Below are positions 15,900-24,086 of a stretch of 64,000 bases of DNA, piece after piece (the stretch's first letter is position 1; each line of letters opens with the position of its first letter). Made by a program: the position numbers and the translations under genes. The notes under the pieces are model-generated. The model ran no database searches. It saw only the letters and a list, made by a program, of their open reading frames with translations, and had not been told where the DNA came from. Source of the stretch: an uncultured Oscillibacter sp. Lineage in GTDB: Bacteria; Bacillota; Clostridia; Oscillospirales; Oscillospiraceae. Location: contig CAJTZI010000008.1 of the NCBI GenBank assembly GCA_910584075.1, forward strand, positions 1 to 64,000, given 5' to 3'.

Positions 15900-18800
15900 A
15901 TGAATGGATCATGGAAAAAACGTATCCCGGCGTTTCTTTTGACGCTGGTGATGATCGTCAGTTTGATGCCTGCGGCGTTGGCAACAGAGGACCCAGCAGG
16001 AGACCCACCAGCGCCTCCCCAAGGTACCTGCGCAGACGGCAATCATGTCTGGTCGTCTGAATATACTTCCGAAGGTGCAAGTGGACACCATCGAGTCTGC
16101 ACTTCCTGTTCCACACCAGAACCATCTTCTTCTCATTCGCTTGGAGCCTATGCCCCTACAAAGTCCGCGACTTGTAAAGATGGCGGCGAGGAACAGGCTT
16201 CTTGCACCGCAAATGGCTGCGATTATAAGGAAACACGAACTACAACAACGGTTGACCACAAGTATGCAACCGAATGGGGACATGATGCTGCCAACCACTT
16301 TCATGCGTGTATTTATGAGTGCGGTACGCAAGAAGATGTCGCTCCACACACGCCAATTGCGGTAAATACGCCCTCGACATGTACAACGCCGGGGAGAATG
16401 GGTCAAAAATGCAGTGTTTGCGACTATGAGATGAGCATGCAAACTCTTCCTCTGGCGGAGCATGTTCCCGGAAATCAATATGGGTGGGATGACGTTAACC
16501 ATTGGAGCTTATGCAGTACCTGTTCCCAAAAAGTGAATTCAACCATTACTCCTCATACCTTCACCTTAAATAATGGCACAGCATGTATCTGCGGTTACAC
16601 CAAAGTCACCAACACCTACACCGTAACCTTCAACACCGGCAGCGGCGCAACCTCTGTGCCCGCCCAGCAGGTACAGGCGGGCAAGTCTCCCGTCAACGTC
16701 CCCAGCATCTCCCGCACCGGCTATCTCTTCCTGGGCTGGACGGCTTCTCCCAATGTTTCGATCTACACCGGCGCGCAGTCTTATCTCACCTCTGCCCAGA
16801 TTATGAGCGCCTCGTATCCCATCAACGCCAACACCACCTATTCCGCGGTGTACCGCGTGAACGCCTCCGGCCAGAATGCCAGTATCAGCGCCACCACCAA
16901 TATCGGCCCCTATCTTCTGAGCCAGATCTCCAGCAAGTGCAGCGCTTTTGCGGTGGCTCCCTACACGATTCAGCTCAGCCCGGGCAACACCTATTACGGC
17001 ACACTGTACACCAGCAGCTCCCAGACCTCCGGCACTCAGATATCCAGCTCTTACAGCTGCGCCGCCAACCAGCTCTCCAGCATGACCTTTAAGGCCGGCT
17101 CTTACAGCGGAAACTATACCCTGGGCTACACCGCCAAGGACAGCAGCGGACAGAACGCTGTCTCCGGCACCATCACCATCGTCTCCGCCGCCTCCACCAA
17201 CAAGATCGAATACACCCTGGCGGCGGGCAGATCCAAGTCGTTCAGCGCCAATGATTTCCGGAATCTCTACCGGGCTGTGGCCGGCAGCGGCGCCACCCTG
17301 CAAAACGTGGTTTTTTCCGCCCCCAGCAATTACGGCGACTACGGCGCGGTGGTCAACGGCAGCCGGACGTTTACCCGGAGCAATCTCTCCGGCTATGAAT
17401 TCTATTACAGCAATTCCAAGGACGGCGATTATTCCCTGGATTCCACGTCCTTCAAGGCGGACAACAACGCCAAAAGCGGCACTCTGTCTCTGGACTTCAT
17501 CGCCGACGGCAACTACGGCGAGGTCCGGGGCGTTCTGGAGATTACCATCTCCGGCACCGCCAAGGGCGATGTGACCTACAATGTAAAGCCTGACCGCCAG
17601 GTGACCTTTGACGCCGAGGATTTTAACGACGCTTTCCAGAAAGTCTACGGCAGCACCAGGACTGACATTATCTATGTGACCTTCTCCGCCCCCAGCAGCT
17701 ACGACGACTTCCGCGGCCAGCTGCAGGTGGGCAGCAAGAGCTTTACCCGCAGCGCCCTGAATGACACCTCCTTCTATTATGAGCGCTCCAAGTACGGCGA
17801 GTACAACCTGGATCTCCTGACCTTCAGGGCGGACTCCAACGCCAAGGAGGGCAGCACCATCTCCATTCCCTTCCGGGCCTACTATGCCACCGGCAGCAAC
17901 GACTACGAAAACTGCACCCTGGTCATCAACATCGGCGACGGCGCCGTGGGCACAGGCGACATCAATTACGACGTGGCCCCCGGCAAGTCCGTGGACTTCA
18001 GGGCCAAGGACTTCCGCAACTACTTCGAGGACAACGCCTCCGGCACCTTCGAGTATGTGGAGTTTGACCAGCCCGATTCCAGCGCCTTCAACCAGGGCAC
18101 CCTGTACCACAACTACGGCACCAGCTCCGCCAAGTCCTTCACCCGTTCCAACATCGACGATTTCAAGTTCTATTACAGCCCCGGCACCAAGGACTACGGC
18201 ATCGGCAATCTCACCTTCGCGGCCACCAACAACTTCAAGACCACAGTGACTCTGGACTTCACCGCCTACGGCACCAATGGCCGCTCCGTCAACGGCACCG
18301 TGTCCATCGCCTCCACGGAGAGTGATGATGACGGCGACATCACCTATACTGTGGCCCCCGGCAAGTCCGTGGACCTCCAGCGCACCGTCTTCAACACCTA
18401 TTTTCGCAAGAAGTACAACAGCACCATCAGCTACGTGATCTTTGACCGGCCCGGCAGCAGCAGCATCTTCAACAACGGCACGCTGTACTGCGACTACGGC
18501 ACCAACAGCCAGACCTCCTTCGGCCGCAACGATCTCAGCGGCACCAAGTTCTACTACAACAAGAACGACGTAGGCAAGAATGACTACTACCTGGACGAAC
18601 TGACCTTCGTGGCAGGCACCGGCTTCAAGGACTCCATCACCCTGGACTTCACCGCCTACGGCGAGCGGGACGATGAGTACGTGGAGGGCGTTCTGGTCAT
18701 CAAGTCCAGCGGCACCGCCGCCGTCACCTCCAGCTACACCGGCAGCATCCGCTACACCACCACTACCGGCACCAATGTCCAGATCAACGCCAACGACATC

Positions 18801-19967
18801 GCCCGGTATTTCCGCCAGTCCTATCCCACCTATAATCTCCAGTACGTGACCCTCAGCGGCATCCCCGCCGTCGGCAGCCTGTACTACAACTACTACAACG
18901 CCAGCAGCTACGGTACTACCAGCCGCGCCCAGATCACCGCAGCCAACTACGCCGGTCAGACCTTCTACCTCAGCCCCAGCTCCACCAGCCAGTACGCCCT
19001 GACGGAGCTGACCTACGTGCCCAGCGGCACCAGCTACTGCGCCGGCATCCCCTTCGTCGCCTACGGCACCGGCGGTGTCAGCGTCACCGGCAGTATTCTG
19101 ATCAGTGTCAGCCGCGCCCCGGTGTCTGAGGTCTACGGCGTCACTCCCCGGAACACCGCGGTGAACTTCCCTGCCAGTTCCATTTACAGTGCGGTGCTCA
19201 GCGCCACCGGCTCCGCCCTCAGCGGTATCCAGCTGCTGAGCCTGCCCGCCGCCACCACCGGCGCTGTGTATATCGGCACCGGCGCTGACCGGGCGGACAC
19301 CCGCACCATGTACACCTACGCCGCCGGCGCCAATCAGATGAGCCAGCTGCGCTTTGTGCCCACCGCAAGCTACACCGGCTCCGTGGAGATTCCCTACGTG
19401 GCCCTGGACGCCAACGGCAACGCCCTGGCCACCGGCTCCTTCTCCCTGGGCGTGCTGAACAACCGCAAAACCCTCAAGGACGTGAACAGTGCCACCTGGT
19501 GCTACAAGTACGTCATGGAGCTCACCGACCAGAATGTCATCTCCGGCTACACCGACGGCAGCTTCAAGCCCAACAGCACCGTCACCTACGGCGCGGCACT
19601 GAAACTCATTATGCTGGCCGCGGGCTATCCCGAGCAGGCCCCCACCGGCAAGAACGTGTTCAGCGGGTATCTGGCCAAGGCCCAGGCCGACGGCATTGTC
19701 ACCCGCAGCAACGTGAACCTGTCCGCACCCATCACCCGTCTCCAGGTGGCGCAGATCGCCGCCGGAGCCATGAAACTGAGCACCAGCAATCTCTCCAGCG
19801 TGAAGCCCTTTACGGACACCTCCGATGTGTACGTCCAGGCGCTGAACGCCGCCGGCATCGTGGAGGGCTACTTCTCCAACGGCACCAGCACTTTTAGGCC
19901 CAGCAACACCCTGACCCGCGGCCAGATGTCCGCCATTGTGTGGCGCATGAACGAGTACCGCAAATGA
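15900..19967 (+). CDS. SLH-anchored repetitive cell-surface protein
   Basis: A 1355-residue exported protein. Residues 1-28 are a signal peptide (KKR, hydrophobic core, cleavage after ALA). Residues 38-235 form a Cys/His-rich region with repeated CxxC units. Residues 240-325 resemble an InlB-type B repeat (YTVTFNTGSG, RTGYLFLGWT). About six or seven tandem modules of 110-130 residues follow to about 1185; each opens with a stretch like DITYTVAPGKSVD and has a central FYY motif. Three SLH units fill 1190-1355 (YTDGSFKPNSTVTYGAAL and FRPSNTLTRGQMSAIVWRM), anchoring the protein to cell-wall polysaccharide. The ATG at 15900 follows GGAGGG at 7 bases. Coding for the first 230 residues is visibly AT-richer than the rest, suggesting a domain gain. 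Ligand unknown. Confidence 0.93.
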   Translation: MNGSWKKRIPAFLLTLVMIVSLMPAALATEDPAGDPPAPPQGTCADGNHVWSSEYTSEGASGHHRVCTSCSTPEPSSSHSLGAYAPTKSATCKDGGEEQASCTANGCDYKETRTTTTVDHKYATEWGHDAANHFHACIYECGTQEDVAPHTPIAVNTPSTCTTPGRMGQKCSVCDYEMSMQTLPLAEHVPGNQYGWDDVNHWSLCSTCSQKVNSTITPHTFTLNNGTACICGYTKVTNTYTVTFNTGSGATSVPAQQVQAGKSPVNVPSISRTGYLFLGWTASPNVSIYTGAQSYLTSAQIMSASYPINANTTYSAVYRVNASGQNASISATTNIGPYLLSQISSKCSAFAVAPYTIQLSPGNTYYGTLYTSSSQTSGTQISSSYSCAANQLSSMTFKAGSYSGNYTLGYTAKDSSGQNAVSGTITIVSAASTNKIEYTLAAGRSKSFSANDFRNLYRAVAGSGATLQNVVFSAPSNYGDYGAVVNGSRTFTRSNLSGYEFYYSNSKDGDYSLDSTSFKADNNAKSGTLSLDFIADGNYGEVRGVLEITISGTAKGDVTYNVKPDRQVTFDAEDFNDAFQKVYGSTRTDIIYVTFSAPSSYDDFRGQLQVGSKSFTRSALNDTSFYYERSKYGEYNLDLLTFRADSNAKEGSTISIPFRAYYATGSNDYENCTLVINIGDGAVGTGDINYDVAPGKSVDFRAKDFRNYFEDNASGTFEYVEFDQPDSSAFNQGTLYHNYGTSSAKSFTRSNIDDFKFYYSPGTKDYGIGNLTFAATNNFKTTVTLDFTAYGTNGRSVNGTVSIASTESDDDGDITYTVAPGKSVDLQRTVFNTYFRKKYNSTISYVIFDRPGSSSIFNNGTLYCDYGTNSQTSFGRNDLSGTKFYYNKNDVGKNDYYLDELTFVAGTGFKDSITLDFTAYGERDDEYVEGVLVIKSSGTAAVTSSYTGSIRYTTTTGTNVQINANDIARYFRQSYPTYNLQYVTLSGIPAVGSLYYNYYNASSYGTTSRAQITAANYAGQTFYLSPSSTSQYALTELTYVPSGTSYCAGIPFVAYGTGGVSVTGSILISVSRAPVSEVYGVTPRNTAVNFPASSIYSAVLSATGSALSGIQLLSLPAATTGAVYIGTGADRADTRTMYTYAAGANQMSQLRFVPTASYTGSVEIPYVALDANGNALATGSFSLGVLNNRKTLKDVNSATWCYKYVMELTDQNVISGYTDGSFKPNSTVTYGAALKLIMLAAGYPEQAPTGKNVFSGYLAKAQADGIVTRSNVNLSAPITRLQVAQIAAGAMKLSTSNLSSVKPFTDTSDVYVQALNAAGIVEGYFSNGTSTFRPSNTLTRGQMSAIVWRMNEYRK

Positions 19968-19977
19968 GCAGCGCAGA

Positions 19978-20008
19978 AAGAGAGGGACGGCTTTGCCGTC
20001 CCTCTCTT
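19978..20008. terminator. Bidirectional terminator between SLH and RT genes
   Basis: AAGAGAGGGACGGC (19978-19991) pairs perfectly with GCCGTCCCTCTCTT (19995-20008) around TTT. It lies between convergent genes. Confidence 0.88.
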
Positions 20009-20011
20009 GAC

Positions 20012-20932
20012 TTATCTCATCCGCCGCCGCTCCTCCAGCAGCCACCGCCGCGCCTCCTGCGCCCAGGCACAGCCCGGGTCCGCCTGGAGGACGTACCCCA
20101 CCCGGCCCAGCAGCGATTTCAGGCAGGCCTCCGGGGACAGACCGCCGCCGGTCCTCTCCAGGTGGTCCTCCACGCCGAAGCGGCGGCAGCAGTACACCGC
20201 CTGCCGCAGAGCCCGCCGCTCCTCCCGGGGAACACTGACTTTTTTGTTCACCACCAGGCCCGTCACCGTCTGCCGCCGTCCGGCGGTGCGGAGCCGGGTC
20301 TTTTGTTCGTTGAGGAAAAAACCCAGGCTCCGCAGCTCTCCCTCCGCCATGGCACGCACCCCCGACAGGTCCTCCCCGGAGAAGGTCAGATCGTCGCAGT
20401 AGCGGGTGTAGACAATGTTCCGCTCCCGGCACCAGGCACCAAGGCGCAGGTCAAAGTCCCGCAGCAGAATATTGACGATGGCGGGAGATGTGGGCGCACC
20501 CTGGGGCAGGGCGTCTCCGTAGTAGCACAGCATGGCCAGCAGCACCCGCAAAGGCTCGGAGAAGATCTCCGGCGGAAAAACGGCGTCCTTTACGGCACAG
20601 TAGCGGACGCTGTCGAAGAAGCGGCGGATGTCCAGCCGAAGAACCTGAGACTGTCCCACGTGCCGGGAGGCGCCTCGGGCGGCCCCGCCGCCATAGCGGT
20701 AGGCCGTGGCATAGGGGGAGACAGGCATATAAACCAGGAGATTATGCAAAATGGCCCGCTGAACCCGTTTCAGGGCCTCGTCCGGCACGGTGAGCCGGCG
20801 GATGCCGCCGTTTGGCTTTGGAAGCTCCACCGCGTGATAGTGGGCGGGCAGGCTGTTGCTGAGGGCATAGAGAGTCTGGAGCTCCACCCCCAGGTCTCTG
20901 GCCAGGGAGGCGGCCTCCCGGTACACAATCAT
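20012..20932 (-). CDS. Retron-type reverse transcriptase
   Basis: A 306-residue protein of typical retron RT length. Template/primer motif HYHAVELPKPNGGIRRL is at 31-47; GASRH at 87-91 stands where retrons have NAxxH; motif A LDIRRFFDSV is at 100-109 (Asp101); motif B QGAPTSP at 144-150; YCDDLTFSG at 178-186 (catalytic Asp180/181), with Cys in place of the usual Ala; motif D GFFLNEQKTRL at 204-214; and VTGLVVNKKVSVPRE at 223-237, the VTG block characteristic of retrons. QGxxxSP rather than SQ argues against a diversity-generating RT, and no maturase or endonuclease domain is present. GAGAGGAGGC precedes the ATG. Upstream lie a promoter and a structured RNA region (20960-21133). No effector gene is adjacent, so biological role (phage defence is typical of retrons) is inferred. 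Confidence 0.93.
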   Translation of the reverse strand: MIVYREAASLARDLGVELQTLYALSNSLPAHYHAVELPKPNGGIRRLTVPDEALKRVQRAILHNLLVYMPVSPYATAYRYGGGAARGASRHVGQSQVLRLDIRRFFDSVRYCAVKDAVFPPEIFSEPLRVLLAMLCYYGDALPQGAPTSPAIVNILLRDFDLRLGAWCRERNIVYTRYCDDLTFSGEDLSGVRAMAEGELRSLGFFLNEQKTRLRTAGRRQTVTGLVVNKKVSVPREERRALRQAVYCCRRFGVEDHLERTGGGLSPEACLKSLLGRVGYVLQADPGCAWAQEARRWLLEERRRMR

Positions 20933-20959
20933 ATGCGGAGGCCTCCTCTCCCGGCGTTC

Positions 20960-21133
20960 CGGAACAAAACCATCTGCATGGCGGGCCGCGGAGCGGTAGC
21001 GAGAGCACGGTGGAGCCGTGCGGTTCTACCGCGGAGCGCCGCGGCTGAGCGGAGCGAATACGGCGGGTGTGCGAAAACCGGCGGCGACACGCCGCCGGCG
21101 CCAATCGAAATTGGACAATTCCTTTTGTTCCGT
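20960..21133 (-). ncRNA. Predicted retron msr-msd RNA
   Basis: Read on the minus strand, the region between promoter and RT has retron order. The a1 arm CGGAACAAAA (21132-21123) is at the predicted 5' end. A small hairpin CCAAT-TTCG-ATTGG (21114-21101) and a second one CCGGCGGCG-TGT-CGCCGCCGG (21098-21078) follow as the msr part. A long imperfect hairpin (21044-20986; stems CCGCGG, CTACCGC/GCGGTAG and GCACGG/CCGTGC) serves as the msd part. The a2 arm TTTTGTTCCG (20969-20960) is the exact complement of a1. The RT start codon is 27 bases further. The conserved branching AGC of classical retrons was not found, so boundaries and branch site are uncertain. Confidence 0.62.
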
Positions 21134-21139
21134 GAAACA

Positions 21140-21168
21140 ATGATACTCCTTTTCCCGACAAAAGACAA
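21140..21168 (-). promoter_or_regulatory. Promoter of the retron transcript
   Basis: On the minus strand TTGTCT (21168-21163), a 17-base spacer and TATCAT (21145-21140). The expected start is near 21133, which is precisely where the a1 arm of the predicted retron RNA begins. Confidence 0.7.
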
Positions 21169-21192
21169 GGTGAAAAAATTTTGAAATCCGCC

Positions 21193-21218
21193 TGTAACGA
21201 ATTGTCCGGAAACCCGAT
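21193..21218 (+). promoter_or_regulatory. ECF-type promoter of the first sigma operon
   Basis: TGTAAC (21193-21198), a 16-base spacer and CGAT (21215-21218). Bacillus ECF promoters of the SigW/SigX type have TGAAAC or TGTAAC and CGTA, CGAC or CGTC at this spacing, so autoregulation by the ECF factor encoded downstream is likely. Confidence 0.6.
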
Positions 21219-21243
21219 TTATACCCAGAGAGGAGGCGGGACC

Positions 21244-21723
21244 ATGGAGGAGCTCTACCAGCAGTACGTTCAAATCGTCTACCGCTTCCTGATGTCCGCC
21301 TGCCGGGACTCCCGGCTGGCGGAGGACCTGACCCAGGAGACCTTCCTCCGGGCCTGGGAGTCCCTGGAGCGGTTTGACCACAGCTGCCGAATCTCCACCT
21401 GGCTGTGTCAGATCGCCAAGCACACCCTGTATCAGCACTGGGAGAAGTACGGACGGGAGCGCCCGGCGGAGCCGGACCCCCAGATCCCCGCCCCGGAGAA
21501 CACGGAGACACAGGCCCTGCGCCGCATCGAGCTGGCGGAGGTGCTGGAGGCCTTCCAGGCCCTGGGGCCGGACATGCGGCAGGTGGTGTCTCTGCGGGCC
21601 ATGGACGGCCTGCCCTACAAGGAGATCGGCGAGATCATGGGAAAGAGCGAGAACTGGGCCCGAGTGACCTACTTTCGGGCCAAGGAGATTTTGGCAAGGG
21701 AGGCCCATCATGAGGATTTCTGA
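21244..21723 (+). CDS. ECF-family RNA polymerase sigma factor
   Basis: This 159-residue sigma-70 family protein has region 2 at about 1-75 (LAEDLTQETFLRAWESLERF, then STWLCQIAKH) and region 4 at about 95-155 (ALGPDMRQVVSLRAMDGLPY, then KEIGEIMGKSENWARVTYFR). That is the size and layout of an ECF factor. The ATG at 21244 was chosen for GAGAGGAGGCGGG just upstream. The following gene overlaps by 14 bases and encodes a zinc-finger membrane protein, the usual anti-sigma partner. It probably transcribes its own operon from the TGTAAC/CGAT promoter at 21193. Signal and wider regulon are unknown. Confidence 0.94.
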   Translation: MEELYQQYVQIVYRFLMSACRDSRLAEDLTQETFLRAWESLERFDHSCRISTWLCQIAKHTLYQHWEKYGRERPAEPDPQIPAPENTETQALRRIELAEVLEAFQALGPDMRQVVSLRAMDGLPYKEIGEIMGKSENWARVTYFRAKEILAREAHHEDF

Positions 21724-22588
21724 CTGCGACATCATCTGCGACCTGCTGCCGTCTTACATCGACGGCATCTGCACCGAGGCTACCAGGCGCTGTGTGGAGG
21801 AGCACCTGACGGACTGTCTCGCCTGCGAAGCGCGGGCCAAGCGGCTGCGGGAGACCGCCCTGTCTGGGGAGAGCCTGGAGCGCATTGCCCTGGACGCGGC
21901 GAAGAAGATCAAGCGGCGGGCCGTCTGGCAGACCACCGTCCGTCTGGCGCTGCTGCTGCCCTTCGTCACCTTCGCCAGCCTGGGACTGAACCTGGTCCTC
22001 CGGGGCCGGGACATGATCTTCACGGGACAGTATCTGCCAAAGCACGGCTTTGGTGTGCTGGCGGTCTGCCTGCTGATCTGCGCGGTCGTTCCCCGGGGCC
22101 GGGAATCCGGCCTCCAGAAGGCGGACCGGCGGGCGCTGGCCCTGTCTCTGGCCGGTATAGCCGCCAGCTTTGGGCTCATGCTTTACAGCTATTTCGCTTT
22201 GTTGGGCAGGCTGTGGGACACCGAGCCATTACCGGCCTTCTTCGGCCTGATCGGCCCCGACCATGCCGCCTTGGCAATGCGGGCACTGTACGGAGGGATG
22301 TTTTTCCTCCAGGCCGCTGTCTTTTTCTGGGGATTGGCGCGCCTGCGAAAACGGGGCGTCCACACCGCGCCCATCCTGCAAGCCGCCATGACGGGCATGA
22401 TGCTCCCCATGTGTTATCTCATGACACTGTGCAGCATGAATCTGGATTTTGGAGCGGGGCCCGCGGTGATCCTGCATGTCCAGCTCCGAGACACCTGGAC
22501 CGCTCTCCTCATCGGGGCCGGCGGCATCGCCGCGGGATTCCTGATCTCAAAATGGCGGGAGCGGAGAAAGAAGGGCTTGCCATTTTGA
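21710..22588 (+). CDS. Zinc-finger membrane anti-sigma factor
   Basis: A 292-residue protein. Residues 1-50 form a zf-HC2-type anti-sigma domain with the pattern His-x3-Cys-x2-Cys (EEHLTDCLACEARAKRL) preceded by CDIICDLLPSYIDG. The remainder has about six hydrophobic segments between 75 and 280 and ends in a basic tail. It overlaps the sigma gene by 14 bases, so the two are made together. The zinc finger should hold the sigma factor at the membrane until a signal, probably envelope stress, releases it. The long polytopic sensor part is not a known family to me. Confidence 0.88.
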   Translation: MRISDCDIICDLLPSYIDGICTEATRRCVEEHLTDCLACEARAKRLRETALSGESLERIALDAAKKIKRRAVWQTTVRLALLLPFVTFASLGLNLVLRGRDMIFTGQYLPKHGFGVLAVCLLICAVVPRGRESGLQKADRRALALSLAGIAASFGLMLYSYFALLGRLWDTEPLPAFFGLIGPDHAALAMRALYGGMFFLQAAVFFWGLARLRKRGVHTAPILQAAMTGMMLPMCYLMTLCSMNLDFGAGPAVILHVQLRDTWTALLIGAGGIAAGFLISKWRERRKKGLPF

Positions 22589-22648
22589 AAAAGTTTGCTA
22601 TAATGGGAGTATCATTGAAGATATTCTGTGTGAACAGGAGTGGATGAT

Positions 22649-23371
22649 ATGATCGGCGGCGTTTCCAACCTGAGTTTTTACTACAATCCCTACCAGAGCG
22701 GCGGCGCCTATGCCGCCGCCAAGCCAGCGGAGCAGTCCCGGAACGCCCAGAAAACCGGCGGCGTCTGGACGGCCCGGAAGGCCGCCTCTCCGGAGACCCC
22801 GGTGCAGCCCGTGCGTCCCGCCCCCGCCATCAGCCCCAACGAGGCCGGGTCCGCCCGGCTGGGCCTGCCTGTCATCCGCCAGGGTGCAGACCCGGTGGAG
22901 ATGGCCGTGCGGATGCGCATCCAGTACGGCGAGCCCACGGCAGAGGGCCTCCAGAAGGCGGCAGAATCCCAGGACGGCCAGCCCGCTCTTGGGGCGGAGA
23001 GCGTCCAGAAGGCCCTGGAGGAGGGCGAGTGCCAGACCTGCAAGGAGCGCAAATACCAGGACGGCTCCGATGACCCCGGCGTCTCCTTCAAAACTCCCAC
23101 CAACGTTGACCCGGATATGGCCGCCTCGGCGGTTCGGGGCCACGAGATGGAGCACGTCTACCGGGAACAGGCCAAGGCCCAGCGGGAGGACCGGGAGGTG
23201 GTGAGCCAGAGCGTGACCTATCACACCGCCATCTGCCCGGAGTGCGGCAAGGCCTATGTCTCCGGCGGCACCACCCGCACGGTCACCGCCGCCAAGTCCG
23301 AGCCCCAGGCAGAAGATCGGCAGAGCGGACAGAATCAGGCCCTCAGAACGCCCTTCTCCGCCGTGGCATAA
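22649..23371 (+). CDS. Putative metalloprotease of the SprA-related type
   Basis: This 240-residue protein has a low-complexity Pro/Ala-rich N-terminal half and a conserved C-terminal half. There, CQTCKERKYQDGSDDPGVSF (about 128) is followed by AASAVRGHEMEHVYREQ with HEMEH at 165-169 and by CPECGKAYVSGGTTRT. This order of cysteines, an HExEH-like helix and a second CxxC matches the SprA-related putative metalloprotease family seen in many Firmicutes and epsilon-proteobacteria; activity has not been shown for most members. The ATG at 22649 follows CAGGAG at 8 bases. No signal peptide is seen. It appears separate from the sigma operon. Confidence 0.75.
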   Translation: MIGGVSNLSFYYNPYQSGGAYAAAKPAEQSRNAQKTGGVWTARKAASPETPVQPVRPAPAISPNEAGSARLGLPVIRQGADPVEMAVRMRIQYGEPTAEGLQKAAESQDGQPALGAESVQKALEEGECQTCKERKYQDGSDDPGVSFKTPTNVDPDMAASAVRGHEMEHVYREQAKAQREDREVVSQSVTYHTAICPECGKAYVSGGTTRTVTAAKSEPQAEDRQSGQNQALRTPFSAVA

Positions 23372-23582
23372 CGTAGCGCGGCATTTGCCGCGCCGGCTTA
23401 GCTTATAATAAGCATTTTCCGGCGGGCCGGACGGGCTCTTCAGCCCCTCAAAACGTGCGGCCCGTCTGCCTTTCGTGTTGATGGACAATAGCCTTAGCAA
23501 TTTTGCCAATTTGCCCCTTGTGTCCAACTGGCAGGTATTATAAAATCAAATCGGCAAACCGGGATTTTGAGGTGCCGCTTCC

Positions 23583-23981
23583 ATGAGGAAACCGTACATT
23601 TCTGCTTTTTCGATGATGATCATCGCTTTACTGATGATGTCTTTTTTAATCAGGGCAGGTTTTGCCGCGAGAACCGATGTGGTCTTAACGAACTATTCCG
23701 TTTCAGCAAACGGCACAAAGCTGACATTCCAAACGGCCATTCCGGCATCCATGGGATATACTCGGGGATTTAAAGACCGCGGCGGCGGCGTAAAGCCCCA
23801 TTACCTCACATTTTACTCCACCTTTGGCGGTCTCAACAGTTCCTTCGGAGCAAAGCAAGAATTTGCCTTGGATTTGAGTGAAGACGATGCCGAAATTTAT
23901 TTTAACCGCCCAAACGGCGGATATGAACTTGTTTTGAAGAAGAATCTGGGAACCGGTGAATGGGAACGGCCCGCTGATTAA
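23583..23981 (+). CDS. Small exported or membrane-anchored protein, unknown
   Basis: A 132-residue product with an N-terminal hydrophobic segment (ISAFSMMIIALLMMSFLIRA) that could be a signal peptide or an anchor, followed by a polar domain with SMGYTRGFKDRGGGVKPHYL and GGYELVLKKN. I do not recognise a named family, although the body reads as a folded, beta-rich domain. Codon use is AT-richer than the neighbours, suggesting recent transfer. The start at 23583 lies about 6 bases after GGTGCCG and is only moderately supported. A hairpin overlapping the last codons (23966-24003) ends the transcript. Confidence 0.65.
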   Translation: MRKPYISAFSMMIIALLMMSFLIRAGFAARTDVVLTNYSVSANGTKLTFQTAIPASMGYTRGFKDRGGGVKPHYLTFYSTFGGLNSSFGAKQEFALDLSEDDAEIYFNRPNGGYELVLKKNLGTGEWERPAD

Positions 23982-24003
23982 AGACAGGTCTACCGGGCCG
24001 TTA
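23966..24003 (+). terminator. Terminator of the 23583 gene
   Basis: AACGGCCCG (23966-23974) pairs with CGGGCCGTT (23995-24003) around a 20-base loop, then ATCTATTT. The left arm lies in the last codons of the gene. Confidence 0.6.
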
Positions 24004-24049
24004 TCTATTTGGGGATAGCCGTACGCATGCATAGCAGCTTTGACAGTCT

Positions 24050-24077
24050 GAGGCCCGGCGCTTTTGCGCCGGGCCTC
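24050..24077. terminator. Hairpin between convergent genes
   Basis: GAGGCCCGGCGC (24050-24061) pairs perfectly with GCGCCGGGCCTC (24066-24077) around TTTT and is followed on the plus strand by TTTGGG. It lies just after the end of the minus-strand ABC gene. Confidence 0.8.
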
Positions 24078-24086
24078 TTTGGGTTC

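Noticed and set aside
16566-20432. A 1288-codon open frame antisense to the SLH protein gene
   Set aside because: It mirrors the third-position GC of the real gene, has a low-complexity Gly/Ala/Val product, no ribosome site and runs into the RT gene and the terminator.
20012-20932. Diversity-generating retroelement RT acting on the neighbouring repeat protein
   Set aside because: Motif B is QGAPTSP, not the SQ form of DGR enzymes, and no template/variable repeat pair with adenine-specific changes was seen near the SLH gene.
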